In this document: positions 24,623 through 33,139 of the stretch, piece by piece
Layout: each line of letters opens with the position of its first letter
How positions within the stretch are numbered: the first letter of the stretch is position 1
NCBI RefSeq assembly: GCF_039839785.1
Contig: NZ_JBDOQT010000001.1
Span: 992,001-1,056,000, forward strand
Length of the DNA: 64,000 nucleotides
Source: Pelagibius sp. CAU 1746
GTDB lineage: Bacteria > Pseudomonadota > Alphaproteobacteria > Kiloniellales > Kiloniellaceae
Direction of reading: 5' to 3'
Translations under genes and position numbers: made by a program
Notes under the pieces: model-generated
The model's database searches: none
What the model saw: only the letters and a program-made list of their open reading frames with translations
Told to the model about the DNA's origin: nothing

Positions 24623-25441
24623 ATGACCGGCGGTCACTGGACCTTAGACGACATCCCCTGGCACAGCTTCGATCCCGCCAAGGCCGACCCCGAGCTGGTG
24701 AAGATCGTCAAGGCCGCCAGCATGGTCGAGTACAACAGCGCCGACTACGCCACCTATCTGCGCAACGTCTTTCCCGACGACGCCGGGTTCCACGCGGCGG
24801 CCGATGCCTGGGCCCAGGAGGAGATCCAGCACGGTGCGGCGCTGGCGCGCTGGGCCAAGCTGGCCGACGACAGCTTCGACTTCGAAGAGAGCTTCGCGCG
24901 CTTCCGCGCGGGCTACCAAATCCCGCTGGAGGCCACCGATTCCGTGCGCGGCTCGCGCTCCGGCGAACTGGTGGCCCGGTGTATCGTCGAGGTCGGCACT
25001 TCCTCCTACTACGCCTCGATCGGCGCCACCACCGAGGAGCCGGTGCTGCGCGAGGTCTGCCGCCACATCGCCGCCGACGAGCTGCGCCACTACAAGCTGT
25101 TCTACACCCACCTGCGCCGCTACCTGGAGCAGGAGAACATCGGCAGATGGAAACGCCTTGCCGTCGCGCTGGGCCGCATCGGCGAGAGCGAGGACGACGA
25201 GCTGGCCTACGCCTTCTACGCCGCCAATGAAGACCCGGCGGCGCCTTACGATCGCAATATCCACGGCCGCGCCTATATGAAGCGGGCCATGGCCTGTTAC
25301 CGCGAGCCGCAGGTGCGCCGCGCCGTGGCGATGATCTTCAAGGCCGCCGGCCTCAATCCCCAGGGCCGCACCGCCGGCCTGGCCGCCCGCGCCGCCTTCG
25401 GCTTCATCCGCTGGCGCGGCCGCCGGCTGGCCGCGGCCTGA
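24623..25441 (+). CDS. Ferritin-like diiron protein of unknown function
   Basis: This 272-aa protein has a complete ferritin-like diiron ligand set in the expected order: E36 (MVEYNSADY), E67 and H70 (AQEEIQHG), E123 (IVEVGTSSYY), and E153 and H156 (ADELRHYKLF). The spacing fits a four-helix bundle of the rubrerythrin/ferritin/desaturase superfamily. There is no rubredoxin-type Cys4 site and no signal peptide; the C-terminus is Arg/Ala-rich (AAFGFIRWRGRRLAAA). It could be an oxygenase-like or peroxide-handling enzyme; the substrate is unknown. It follows the atp operon after 274 bp and is convergent with rppH; a compound repeat lies between the two stops. Confidence 0.75.
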   Translation: MTGGHWTLDDIPWHSFDPAKADPELVKIVKAASMVEYNSADYATYLRNVFPDDAGFHAAADAWAQEEIQHGAALARWAKLADDSFDFEESFARFRAGYQIPLEATDSVRGSRSGELVARCIVEVGTSSYYASIGATTEEPVLREVCRHIAADELRHYKLFYTHLRRYLEQENIGRWKRLAVALGRIGESEDDELAYAFYAANEDPAAPYDRNIHGRAYMKRAMACYREPQVRRAVAMIFKAAGLNPQGRTAGLAARAAFGFIRWRGRRLAAA

Positions 25442-25486
25442 GGCAGAGGCGCAACGCCACTGAACGGCTTGGCGGCCGCAAGGCTG

Positions 25487-25527
25487 TCACCCCCGCCCTG
25501 ACCCTCCCCCATCGAAGGGGGAGGGGA
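25487..25527. repeat. GC-rich inverted intergenic repeat, copy 1
   Basis: This copy reads CCCTCCCCCATCGAAGGGGG at its core and forms a strong hairpin. Its reverse complement resembles the element at 25616-25660. Similar C-run/G-run elements (CCCTCCCCC-TTGATGG-GGGGAGG type) are familiar between genes in many alphaproteobacteria. It lies 3' of the ferritin-like gene. Confidence 0.6.
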
Positions 25528-25543
25528 CTACTTGCTGTGCCTC

Positions 25544-25595
25544 GAGCAGATCAGGGTCGGCTGGAATTGTCGAAGGCGATCCACCGGCCCTGTGA
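25544..25595 (+). repeat. 52-nt dispersed hairpin element, copy A
   Basis: This stretch matches 57535-57586 at 48 of 52 positions. It folds into a long hairpin: CAGGGTCGG with CCGGCCCTG outside, TGG with CCA, then ATTGTC with GGCGAT inside around a GAA loop. The three stem differences from copy B are C-to-T changes that give G-U pairs in plus-strand RNA. It lies about 100 nt after the ferritin-like gene, between two inverted GC-rich repeats. Confidence 0.75.
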
Positions 25596-25615
25596 ATCCG
25601 ACCTGGCCTTCTGCT

Positions 25616-25660
25616 TTTCCCTCCCCCCTTGATGGGGGGAGGTTAGGAGGGGGGTGGGCT
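25616..25660. repeat. GC-rich inverted intergenic repeat, copy 2
   Basis: The core CCCTCCCCCCTTGATGGGGG is followed by a GGTTAGGAGGGGGGTGGG tail. It is the inverted partner of 25487-25527, with the hairpin element of 25544-25595 between them. It lies just before the rppH stop on the other strand. Confidence 0.6.
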
Positions 25661-25680
25661 CCAGGTCGGTTGAAAGCCGA

Positions 25681-26178
25681 CTAGCGCCGTCCCAGCAGGT
25701 CCCGGAACTCCGAAACCACGGCGCGGTAGGTGTCGCGCTTGAAGGGGATGACCAGGCCCGGCACGTCCTCCAGCTCGACCCACTGCCAGGCGTCGAACTC
25801 CGGGTGCTCGGTCGCCAGGTCGATGTCGGAGTCCCGTCCCATGAAGCGCAGGGCGAACCAGCGCTGCTTCTGGCCCCGGTACCGGCCCTTCCAGACCTTG
25901 CCGACCAGGTGGCCGGGCAGGTCGTAGTGCAGCCACTGGCGGCTTTCGGCGACGATCTCGGCCTTGGCGGTGCCGATCTCCTCCTCCATCTCGCGCAGCA
26001 CGGCTTCCTGCGGGGTCTCGCCTTCGTCGATGCCGCCCTGGGGCATCTGCCAGATGTTGTCGCCCTCCCTGGCAGTGTCGATGCGCCGGCCGACGAAGAC
26101 CTTGTCGTCGCCGTTCAGCAGCAGCATGCCGACGCAGGGCCGGTAGGGCAGCTTGGCGATCTCCTCGGGGCTCGGCAT
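25681..26178 (-). CDS. rppH: RNA pyrophosphohydrolase
   Basis: RppH (165 aa) is a Nudix hydrolase that removes pyrophosphate from 5'-triphosphorylated RNA and so starts mRNA decay. The start PYRPCVGMLLLN and the GDNIWQMPQGGIDEGE segment running into the Nudix box (GGIDEGETPQEAVLREMEEE, residues 48-67) are diagnostic for RppH rather than other Nudix enzymes. The later LRFMGRDSDIDL and FDAWQWVELEDVP segments agree. It is the last gene of the minus-strand nadD-to-rppH run, 10 nt after the polysaccharide deacetylase gene. Confidence 0.95.
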   Translation of the reverse strand: MPSPEEIAKLPYRPCVGMLLLNGDDKVFVGRRIDTAREGDNIWQMPQGGIDEGETPQEAVLREMEEEIGTAKAEIVAESRQWLHYDLPGHLVGKVWKGRYRGQKQRWFALRFMGRDSDIDLATEHPEFDAWQWVELEDVPGLVIPFKRDTYRAVVSEFRDLLGRR

Positions 26179-26188
26179 GGGCGCGTCC

Positions 26189-27670
26189 TCAGAAGGTTTT
26201 CTGCTGATCGGCCAGCGCCGATATCGGCGCGATAACGTAGCCGCGCGCCGTCAGCTCCGTCGCCCATTCGGCCAGGCGCTCCAAAGTGACGGGATAGGGC
26301 TGGGCCATGGCGACGGCATAGCCCTCGCTCAGCGCGATGCGCTCGATCTGCGCCAGGCGGGCGTCGATGGCGACCCGGCTGGCCTGGCGCTCGTCGACCG
26401 AGCGGTTGTTGATCGCCCTGGGCAGGCCGATCTCGCGCGCCAGCTCGGGCACCACCGAGTCCTGCGTCGTGCGCCGGTCGAGGAAGATCAGGCCGCGCGC
26501 CTTCACGTCCTGCAGGATCGGTTCCATGGCGCTGCGCGAGGCGGTGAAGCGCGAGCCCAGGGCGCCGGCGACGCCGACATAGGCGCTGCCGCGGCTCAAC
26601 ACCCAGTCCAGCCGGTCCAGGTTCTCCTCGGCACTGAGCTTCACCAGAAGCCCCTGCGGGCCCGGGTCTTCGTTGGGAAAGGTCGCGGGCTCCATCGGCA
26701 GGTCGATCATGACCTCGTGGCCGCGCGAGCGTGCCAGGGCGATCCAGCGCTCCAGCCCGCGGGTATAGGGGCTGAAGGAGAGCGTGACCGCCGGCGGCAG
26801 CCTGTTGATCGCTGTTTCCGTCGCACCGTCGGAGATACCGAGGCCGGTCAGCACCACGGCGATGCGCGGGCGCTCGTCAGCCATGTTGAAGGGCTGGCGG
26901 TAGCGTTCCCAATAGGGCAGCTGCTCCGGCGCCGGCGGGATGACGGGGATCGCGGCGACCTGTCCCGAATCGGGTTCTCCGGCCTCCGCCTCTTCGGTGC
27001 TGGCTTTCCCGGATGAGGAACTCCCGGCAGCGGGGCTTTCGGGGGCGGGGCTTTCGGGGGCGGGGTTTTCGGGAGCGGGCTCTGCCGCGGCGGGTGCCGC
27101 CTGGGCGCTCTCCGCCTGGGCGCTCTCCGTCTTCGGGGGCTGTCCGCCGTCTGCAGTGCCGGCCGGAGGTCCGGCCTGGTCCTTGGCGGCTGGCGCCTCT
27201 GCGGGCGCTGTCTCCGCAGGTGCCGCCGGTTCGGGCCGCGGCGGGGCCGCGGCGGCGGCCGGGGCCTGCTCGGGCGCCGTCTCGGGCGCTTCCCGCGGCT
27301 CGTCCTCGGGGGCTGCCGCTTTCGCCGCCGGCGGCGGCACCGGCGGGCTACCCGCCTCGGGGGGCGTTTCGCCCGCCGCCTCGCCCGTCGTTTCTGCCGT
27401 CGTTTCAGGGCCGGCTTCGGGGGAAGGCGCGGGGGAATGCTCGGGGCCGGGAGCCGGCAAGGGAGCTTCGGCGCCGGCCTGCCGCGCCGCCGCTTCCTCG
27501 CTGTCCGGCGCTCCCGCGCCGCCCGCTCCGGGCAGGGCAAGGATCACCGGCTCGGTCCGGGGCGCCGGGGGCGGCTGCAACAAGGCGAGGGCAAGGGCAC
27601 CGCCAAGGGCCGCCAGGACGACGAACCAGGCGGTCAGCAGCAGGCCTCGGTTGGCGAGAAAGCTATCCAA
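26189..27670 (-). CDS. Divergent polysaccharide deacetylase family protein
   Basis: This 493-aa protein has one N-terminal membrane anchor (about residues 9-32), a long Pro/Ala/Glu-rich spacer (about 36-240, with short repeats such as ESPAPESPA and ESAQAESAQ), and a C-terminal NodB-like barrel (about 265-493). The barrel opens RIAVVLTGLGISDGATE, has HEVMIDLPMEPATFP and DRLDWVLSRGSAYVGVAG, and RGLIFLDRRTTQDSV. This is the divergent polysaccharide deacetylase family (DUF610), often encoded next to ctpA and envC. Usual metal-binding residues of classic NodB enzymes are altered, so catalysis is not assured. It is thought to work at the cell wall. The spacer probably spans the periplasm. Confidence 0.88.
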   Translation of the reverse strand: MDSFLANRGLLLTAWFVVLAALGGALALALLQPPPAPRTEPVILALPGAGGAGAPDSEEAAARQAGAEAPLPAPGPEHSPAPSPEAGPETTAETTGEAAGETPPEAGSPPVPPPAAKAAAPEDEPREAPETAPEQAPAAAAAPPRPEPAAPAETAPAEAPAAKDQAGPPAGTADGGQPPKTESAQAESAQAAPAAAEPAPENPAPESPAPESPAAGSSSSGKASTEEAEAGEPDSGQVAAIPVIPPAPEQLPYWERYRQPFNMADERPRIAVVLTGLGISDGATETAINRLPPAVTLSFSPYTRGLERWIALARSRGHEVMIDLPMEPATFPNEDPGPQGLLVKLSAEENLDRLDWVLSRGSAYVGVAGALGSRFTASRSAMEPILQDVKARGLIFLDRRTTQDSVVPELAREIGLPRAINNRSVDERQASRVAIDARLAQIERIALSEGYAVAMAQPYPVTLERLAEWATELTARGYVIAPISALADQQKTF

Positions 27671-27840
27671 GGCCGGCCGTTCTCAGACCGGGCGCCGTCT
27701 GTGCCCGCCGCACCGGCGGTCTGGGCCCAGGCGGCGTCCCTGCCGTCGCGAAGCTGATTGGCGACGTGGCTTCATCGAAGTGGTACCGGCCCCTCTTGCG
27801 GCGCGACTCCGCGCCGAATCAACGAATGTGAACCTTCCTT

Positions 27841-29139
27841 TTAGTTCACGACCCGCTGATTATAAAGCGCCAGGCCACGCAACAGGTCGAAGGCGCGGGC
27901 CAGTTGGTAGTCCTTCTCCGTCGCCTCGGAGAGCACATGGCTGTCTTCCGCTGCCTCGTCGCTGGGCTGCTCGCCGACGCCGTTCCGCTCGTTGGGATTG
28001 GTCAGCGCGCCGCGCAGGTCGGCTTCGCGGCGCCCGGGGCGCGCCGCCTCGGCCTGCTCTACCGTGGCCTGCTCGACCAGGATGTCCGGGTCGATGCCGA
28101 GAGCCTGGATGGAGCGGCCGGAGGGCGTGAAGTAGCGCGCCGTGGTCAGCCGCATGGCGCCGTTGAGGCCCAGCGGGATGATGGTCTGGACCGAGCCCTT
28201 ACCGAAGGAGCGGGTGCCCATGACGATGGCGCGGCGATGGTCCTGCAGGGCGCCGGCGACGATCTCCGAGGCCGAGGCCGAACCGCCGTTGATCAGCACC
28301 ACCACCGGCAGGCCGTCGGCCAGGTCGCCCGGCGTGGCGTTGAAACGCTGGGAATCTTCGGCCACGCGGCCGCGGGTGGAGACGATCTCGCCTTGTTCGA
28401 TGAAGGCGTCGGAGACCTCGACCGCCTGATCCAGCAGGCCGCCGGGGTTGTTGCGCAGGTCGACGATGTAGCCGCGCAGGTCGCCGCCGGCCTCGGCCTT
28501 GATCTCGGTGAAGGCCTTTTCCAGGCCCGGCATGGTCTGCTGGTTGAAGGTGGTGACGCGGATGTAGCCGACGTTGTCCTCGATACGGTTGCGCACCGAC
28601 TGGATCTTGATGACGTCGCGGGTGATGGTCAGGTCGAAGGGTTCCTGGCTCTCGCGGCGGATGGTCACCGTCAGGTCGGTGTTCACCGGGCCACGCATCT
28701 TCTCAACCGCTTCGTTCAGAGTCAGGCCCAGGATCGGCTCGCCGTCCAGGTGGGTGATGAAGTCGCCCGGCTTTACGCCGGCGCGGAAGGCCGGGGTGTC
28801 GTCGATCGGCGAGACCACCTTGACGAAGCCGTTTTCCATGGTGACCTCGATACCCAGGCCGCCGAACTCGCCCTTGGTCTGCACCCGCATGTCGCCGAAG
28901 GATTCGGCGTTCAGGTAACTGGAGTGCGGATCGAGCGTGGAGAGCATGCCCTGGATGGCGTACTCGATGAGCTGCTGGTCGGTCACTTCCTCGACGTAGT
29001 CGGCGCGCACGCGCTCGAAGACATCGCTGAACAGTTTCAGTTGCCGGTAGGTGTCGGACGAGTTTTCCTGCGCCGGCGAAAACTGCGGCACAGCGATCAG
29101 GAGGGCGGCAACGATGGCCGCGATCTGGAGTTTGCGCAT
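27841..29139 (-). CDS. ctpA: C-terminal processing peptidase (S41, CtpA)
   Basis: CtpA (432 aa) is a periplasmic serine protease that trims protein C-termini and, in several proteobacteria, controls cell-wall hydrolases. It has an N-terminal signal peptide (RKLQIAAIVAALLIAVPQFS), a PDZ domain (about residues 90-170, GGLGIEVTMENGFVKVVSPI), and the S41 core with the Ser of GGSASASEIVAGALQD and the Lys of GTRSFGKGSVQT as the Ser-Lys dyad. A Glu/Ala-rich tail follows. ATG 29139 shares one base with the envC stop (TAATG), so the two are translationally coupled. Confidence 0.95.
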   Translation of the reverse strand: MRKLQIAAIVAALLIAVPQFSPAQENSSDTYRQLKLFSDVFERVRADYVEEVTDQQLIEYAIQGMLSTLDPHSSYLNAESFGDMRVQTKGEFGGLGIEVTMENGFVKVVSPIDDTPAFRAGVKPGDFITHLDGEPILGLTLNEAVEKMRGPVNTDLTVTIRRESQEPFDLTITRDVIKIQSVRNRIEDNVGYIRVTTFNQQTMPGLEKAFTEIKAEAGGDLRGYIVDLRNNPGGLLDQAVEVSDAFIEQGEIVSTRGRVAEDSQRFNATPGDLADGLPVVVLINGGSASASEIVAGALQDHRRAIVMGTRSFGKGSVQTIIPLGLNGAMRLTTARYFTPSGRSIQALGIDPDILVEQATVEQAEAARPGRREADLRGALTNPNERNGVGEQPSDEAAEDSHVLSEATEKDYQLARAFDLLRGLALYNQRVVN

Positions 29140-30527
29140 TAACCTCGCACCTTGTCGTCGTTTGTCGCCAACCAGGGGAGCGGATTGATGGCCTGCCCTG
29201 TGCGGCGGAGTTCCAAGTACAGCTCCGGGCTGCTGCCTGCCGTGTCGCCCATCCGCGCGACCGGCTCGCCGGCCAATACCCACTGCCCGACCACGGCGTC
29301 GATCCGATCGAAACCGGCCAATATCGTATGATATCGCCCGCCATGGTCGATGATCAAGATAAGCCCATAACCGCGAAACGGCCCGGCATAGGCGATTTTC
29401 CCGTCGAAGGGCGCAACCACCTGGGCTCCCGGACGCGCCCGGATGGAGATTCCCTTGTCGGTGGACCCCGGGGTATCGCTGTCCTGCCCGTAGAGCCGCA
29501 CGACCTCGCCGCGCACCGGCACCGTCAGGCTGGCCCCGGCCTCCGGAAAGGGGCGCAGGGAGGCCGGGCGGGTCAGGCGGGCGACCTGTGGGTTATCCTG
29601 TTCAACTTGCCGTGAGGCGGCCTCGGCGGCTTCGCGCGCCTGCTGCGCCTTGGCGGCGGCGCGCGCGGCGGCTTCGGCCTGCTGCCGTTCCAGGGCCACG
29701 CGGCGGGCGGCTTCCTGCTCGGCGGCGCGGCGCAACTGCTCCTGGCGGCGGTGCGCGGCGGCCAGGCGGCGCTCCTCCGCGGCGCGGGACTCGGCCTCCA
29801 GCCGCTCCGTCAGCTCGCGCAGGTCGAGGGCGTCCTTGACCAGCCTGGCGACGCGCTGCTGGGCGGCGCTGCGCTCGGCCTCGGCGGTTTCCTGCAGCTC
29901 GGACTTGCGGCCCAGCAGCGCCGTCAGGCGGTCGCGCTCGCTGCCCAGTGAAGCGGCGGCGGCGGCCAGGTCGTCGCGTTCGATGGAGATGCGCGCGCGC
30001 ACCACCGCCAGGTCGCCCAGCTCGGCCCGCAGGGCGGCGGCCTGGTCTTCCAGCTTGGGGATGGCGACCCGCAGCAGCAGGGCGGCGCGGGCGGACTCGA
30101 CGGGCGTCTCGCTGCGCGCCAGGGCGGCCTCCGGCGGCTGCAGGGCGAGGCGCTGCAGGGCGCCGAGCGTGCGGCCGAGCTGCTTGCGCCTTTCGTCCAG
30201 GGCCGCGGCTTTGGCGGTTTCCTCCGCCTTCAAATCCTCCAGAAGGCGCTCGGTCGCCGTCATCTCGCTTTCCAGATCCTGGGCGCGCTTGGCGGCGGCG
30301 ATGGCCTTGGCGCGCAGCGCCTCGACCTCCGTGGCCAGGGCTTCGGCCTCGGCGGCCAGAGCTTGGGCCCGCGCCTTGTCCTCGGCCAGGGCGCGCTCCA
30401 GCTCTTCCAGGTTCTGATTCCGGTCCTGGGCCGCGGCGGAGAACGACGGTCCCAGCGCAAGCAGCAGCGGCAGCAGGGCGCCGGAGAGAGTCCGGCAGGC
30501 ACGATACCGCTGGGGGTGGCTGCTCAA
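29139..30527 (-). CDS. envC: Murein hydrolase activator EnvC (degenerate LytM domain)
   Basis: This 462-aa protein has a signal peptide (GALLPLLLALGPSFSAAAQ), a long coiled coil rich in Ala/Glu/Arg (about residues 40-315) and a C-terminal LytM/M23-like domain (about 350-450: GAQVVAPFDGKIAYAGPF, GLILIIDHGGRYHTIL). The catalytic HxH of M23 enzymes is replaced by ELYLELRR and the first metal-binding motif is also missing. This matches EnvC, which activates amidases instead of cutting peptidoglycan. I placed the start at a TTG (30527), 2 nt after the gpmI stop, because it begins a complete signal peptide; the frame is open further only as a shadow of gpmI. Confidence 0.88.
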   Translation of the reverse strand: MSSHPQRYRACRTLSGALLPLLLALGPSFSAAAQDRNQNLEELERALAEDKARAQALAAEAEALATEVEALRAKAIAAAKRAQDLESEMTATERLLEDLKAEETAKAAALDERRKQLGRTLGALQRLALQPPEAALARSETPVESARAALLLRVAIPKLEDQAAALRAELGDLAVVRARISIERDDLAAAAASLGSERDRLTALLGRKSELQETAEAERSAAQQRVARLVKDALDLRELTERLEAESRAAEERRLAAAHRRQEQLRRAAEQEAARRVALERQQAEAAARAAAKAQQAREAAEAASRQVEQDNPQVARLTRPASLRPFPEAGASLTVPVRGEVVRLYGQDSDTPGSTDKGISIRARPGAQVVAPFDGKIAYAGPFRGYGLILIIDHGGRYHTILAGFDRIDAVVGQWVLAGEPVARMGDTAGSSPELYLELRRTGQAINPLPWLATNDDKVRG

Positions 30528-30529
30528 GG

Positions 30530-32104
30530 CTATTCCGCGGCCGCCTCGCCGCGCGCCGCGCCGCGGCCGATGAGGCTGCGGCCGGTCATGGCGCCGGGGC
30601 GGGGCAGGCCCATCAGGTCCAGCAGCGTCGGCGCGATGTCGGCCAGCCGCCCGTCGGCGAGGTCGCGGGCGCGCTCCGGCCCGTTGATCAGCAGCAGCGG
30701 CACCTTGTTCATGGTGTGGGCGGTATGTGCCTGCCCGGTCGTCTCGTCGCTCATCTGCTCGGCGTTGCCGTGGTCGGCGGTCAGCAGGATGCAGCCGCCG
30801 GCCGCGCGCACCGCCTCGGCCAGGCGGCCGACGCAGGTGTCGACGGTGGCGACCGCCTTCATGGCGGCGGCCAGATCGCCGGTATGGCCGACCATGTCGC
30901 CGTTGGCGTAGTTCACGACCACCAGGTCGAAGGTGCCGGAGGCGATGGCCTCGACCAGCCTGTCGGTCACTTCCGGCGCCGACATTTCCGGCTTCAGGTC
31001 GTAGGTGGCGACGTCGGGGGAGGGCACCAGGATGCGCTCCTCGCCGTCGAAGACCGCCTCGCGCCCGCCGTTGAAGAAGAAGGTGACGTGGGCGTACTTC
31101 TCGGTCTCGGCGATGCGCAGCTGTTTCTTGCCGGCCGCGGCGACGATCTCGCCCAGGGTCTGGGTCAGCTCCTCCGGCGGATAGAGGGTGGTGAGGAAGG
31201 CGTTCAGTTCCGTCGAATACTCCACCATGCCCAGGGCGCAGGCGAAGGCGGGCCGCCTGCCGGCGTCGAAGCCGTCGAAGCCCGGATCCAGCAGCGCGGC
31301 CAGGATCTCGCGGGCGCGGTCGGCGCGGAAGTTGGCCATGAAGAGGCCGTCGCCGTCCTTCATGCCGGCGTAGTCGCCCACAATGGTGGGCAGCACGAAC
31401 TCGTCGGAGGTGCCGGCGGCGTAGCTCTGCTCGACGGCGGCCAGGGGGCCGGCGGCCCGCTCGCCCTCGGCCTTCACCAGGGCGGCGAAGGCCTTCTCGA
31501 CCCGCGCCCAGCGCTTGTCGCGGTCCATGGCGTAGTAACGCCCGGAGATGGTGGCGAGGGTCGCCTTGGGGGCCTTCTTCTGAAAGTCCTTCAGATAGTC
31601 GAGGGCGCTGCGCGGCGGCGTGTCGCGGCCGTCCAGGAAGGCGTGGACCGCCACCGGCACGCCGGCCTCGGCCAGGGTCTCGGCCAGATAGGCGATCTGG
31701 TCCTGGTGGGAGTGCACGCCGCCGGGCGACAGCAGGCCCATGACGTGGGCGGTGCCGCCGGAGGCCTTCAGCTTGGCGATGGCCTCGCTCAGCACGGGGT
31801 TCCCGGCGAAGCTGCCGTCGGCGATGGCGGCGTCGATGCGCGGTAGGTCCTGCATCACCACGCGCCCGGCGCCCAGGTTCATATGGCCGACCTCGGAGTT
31901 GCCCATCTGGCCGCTGGGCAGCCCGACCTCGCCTTCGGAGGCGTCGACCAGGGCGTGCGGCTCCTCCTGGAACAGGCGGTCCAGGTTCGGCGTCGGCCCC
32001 TCGCAGATGGCGTTGTTCTCGCAGCTCTCGCGATGGCCCCAGCCGTCCAGGATGCACAGCACCACGGGGCGCGGCTTGTCGGGATGGGCGTTCGTATCGG
32101 TCAT
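30530..32104 (-). CDS. gpmI: 2,3-bisphosphoglycerate-independent phosphoglycerate mutase
   Basis: GpmI (524 aa) interconverts 3- and 2-phosphoglycerate using two Mn ions and a phosphoserine intermediate. It begins with the alkaline-phosphatase-fold metal site VVLCILDGWGHRE, has the catalytic serine in GQMGNSEVGHMNLGAGR, then HSHQDQIAYL and the later metal site LTADHGNAEQM. Length matches the family (about 510-515 aa). Its stop lies 2 nt before the TTG start of envC, in the conserved rlmH-gpmI-envC-ctpA order. Confidence 0.96.
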   Translation of the reverse strand: MTDTNAHPDKPRPVVLCILDGWGHRESCENNAICEGPTPNLDRLFQEEPHALVDASEGEVGLPSGQMGNSEVGHMNLGAGRVVMQDLPRIDAAIADGSFAGNPVLSEAIAKLKASGGTAHVMGLLSPGGVHSHQDQIAYLAETLAEAGVPVAVHAFLDGRDTPPRSALDYLKDFQKKAPKATLATISGRYYAMDRDKRWARVEKAFAALVKAEGERAAGPLAAVEQSYAAGTSDEFVLPTIVGDYAGMKDGDGLFMANFRADRAREILAALLDPGFDGFDAGRRPAFACALGMVEYSTELNAFLTTLYPPEELTQTLGEIVAAAGKKQLRIAETEKYAHVTFFFNGGREAVFDGEERILVPSPDVATYDLKPEMSAPEVTDRLVEAIASGTFDLVVVNYANGDMVGHTGDLAAAMKAVATVDTCVGRLAEAVRAAGGCILLTADHGNAEQMSDETTGQAHTAHTMNKVPLLLINGPERARDLADGRLADIAPTLLDLMGLPRPGAMTGRSLIGRGAARGEAAAE

Positions 32105-32152
32105 GGTGCTAATCTGACGGCTCGGTTGTCTCGGTCAACTCCGGGGGGGCGC

Positions 32153-32611
32153 TCAGTCCCGGTGGTACGGATGTCCGGCGAGGATGCTCTCGGCGCGGAA
32201 CAGCTGCTCGGCCAGCAGGCCCCGCACCAACATATGGGGCCAGGTCATGCGGCCCAAGGAAAGAATGACGTCGGCGGCCTGGCGCGTGGCCCGGGAGAGG
32301 CCGCCGGCGCCGCCGATCACGAAGGCCAGGTCCTGCACGCCTTCGTCCTGCCAGCGCCCCAGCAGGGCGGCGAAATCGCGGCTGGTCATCTCCTTGCCGC
32401 CTTCGTCCAGGGCAATGACCCTGGCACCCTGCGGCAGCGCCGCCAGCAGCAGCTCGCCTTCCTGCTGCTTCAGCGCTTCGGCCGGCAGGGGCCGGCGTTC
32501 CTCGACTTCCTTCAGGGTGATGCGCCAGCGCAGCCGCGCGGCGTAGAGCTCGTAAAGCTCCTTCGTGGCGCCGGCCTTGTTCCGGCCGACGGCCGCCAGG
32601 GTAATTCGCAT
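32153..32611 (-). CDS. rlmH: 23S rRNA (pseudouridine1915-N3)-methyltransferase
   Basis: RlmH (152 aa) is a small SPOUT methyltransferase that modifies pseudouridine 1915 in helix 69 of 23S rRNA. The trefoil-knot SAM-binding region is clear: FVIGGAGGLS, then LSLGRMTWPHMLVRGLLAEQ, ending in the conserved HPYHR. ATG 32611 has a purine-rich GGGGGGAAGG immediately before it and gives the family length of about 155 aa. It lies between rsfS and gpmI. Confidence 0.94.
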   Translation of the reverse strand: MRITLAAVGRNKAGATKELYELYAARLRWRITLKEVEERRPLPAEALKQQEGELLLAALPQGARVIALDEGGKEMTSRDFAALLGRWQDEGVQDLAFVIGGAGGLSRATRQAADVILSLGRMTWPHMLVRGLLAEQLFRAESILAGHPYHRD

Positions 32612-32718
32612 CCTTCCCCCCGCACCGCGGGCCGGCGCCTGCACCAGGATTGACCGGGCTCAGGCAGCCCCTCGGGCGCGGCCCGTCTCTCGCTCGCCCG
32701 GGTCAGTTGCCTAAGGCG

Positions 32719-33135
32719 TCAGTTCACCGGTGCGCCCAGCTCCGCTTCGCTGCCGGCCGGCGCCAGGTTCACGCCCCACATCTTCTCCAGATTGTAGAAG
32801 TTGCGCACCTCAGGCCGGAACAGGTGGACGATCACGTCACCGCCGTCGATCAGCACCCAGTCGCAACGCTCCAGCCCTTCCGCGGCAACGCCGTGGACGC
32901 CTTCGGCTTTCAGCTTCTCGCGCAGATGGTCGGCCATGGCGCCGACCTGCCGGGCCGAGCGGCCGGAGGCGATCACCATGAAATCTGCGATGCTGGATTT
33001 GTCGGCGAGTTCGATGACGACGATGTCGTCCGCCTTGTCGTCTTCCAGGGACGACTGAACTACGGAAAGCAGGCGCCGGCTGTGGGCGAGAGCGTCCTGC
33101 AGGTCGGCCCGGGGGGCCTTGGTCTCTTGGAGTAT
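32719..33135 (-). CDS. rsfS: Ribosomal silencing factor RsfS, start codon not standard
   Basis: RsfS binds ribosomal protein uL14 and blocks subunit joining in starved cells. The conserved core is LEDDKADDIVVIELADKSS, then SIADFMVIASGRSARQVGAM, CDWVLIDGGDVIVHLF and FYNLEKMWG. The only ATG (32979) falls inside this core and would give a truncated 86-aa protein. Upstream the frame stays open to 33183 and encodes the missing N-terminus, but contains no ATG, GTG or TTG. The best-placed candidate is ATA at 33135-33133, 10 nt after GAGGAG at the end of nadD (138 aa); ATT at 33144, overlapping the nadD stop, is another. I annotate from ATA. A sequencing error is possible. Confidence 0.75.
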   Translation of the reverse strand: MLQETKAPRADLQDALAHSRRLLSVVQSSLEDDKADDIVVIELADKSSIADFMVIASGRSARQVGAMADHLREKLKAEGVHGVAAEGLERCDWVLIDGGDVIVHLFRPEVRNFYNLEKMWGVNLAPAGSEAELGAPVN

Positions 33136-33139
33136 GACC

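Noticed and set aside
32719-32979. RsfS as an 86-aa protein starting at ATG 32979
   Set aside because: That ATG lies within the conserved core (DFMVIASG); the upstream frame encodes the missing conserved N-terminal part.
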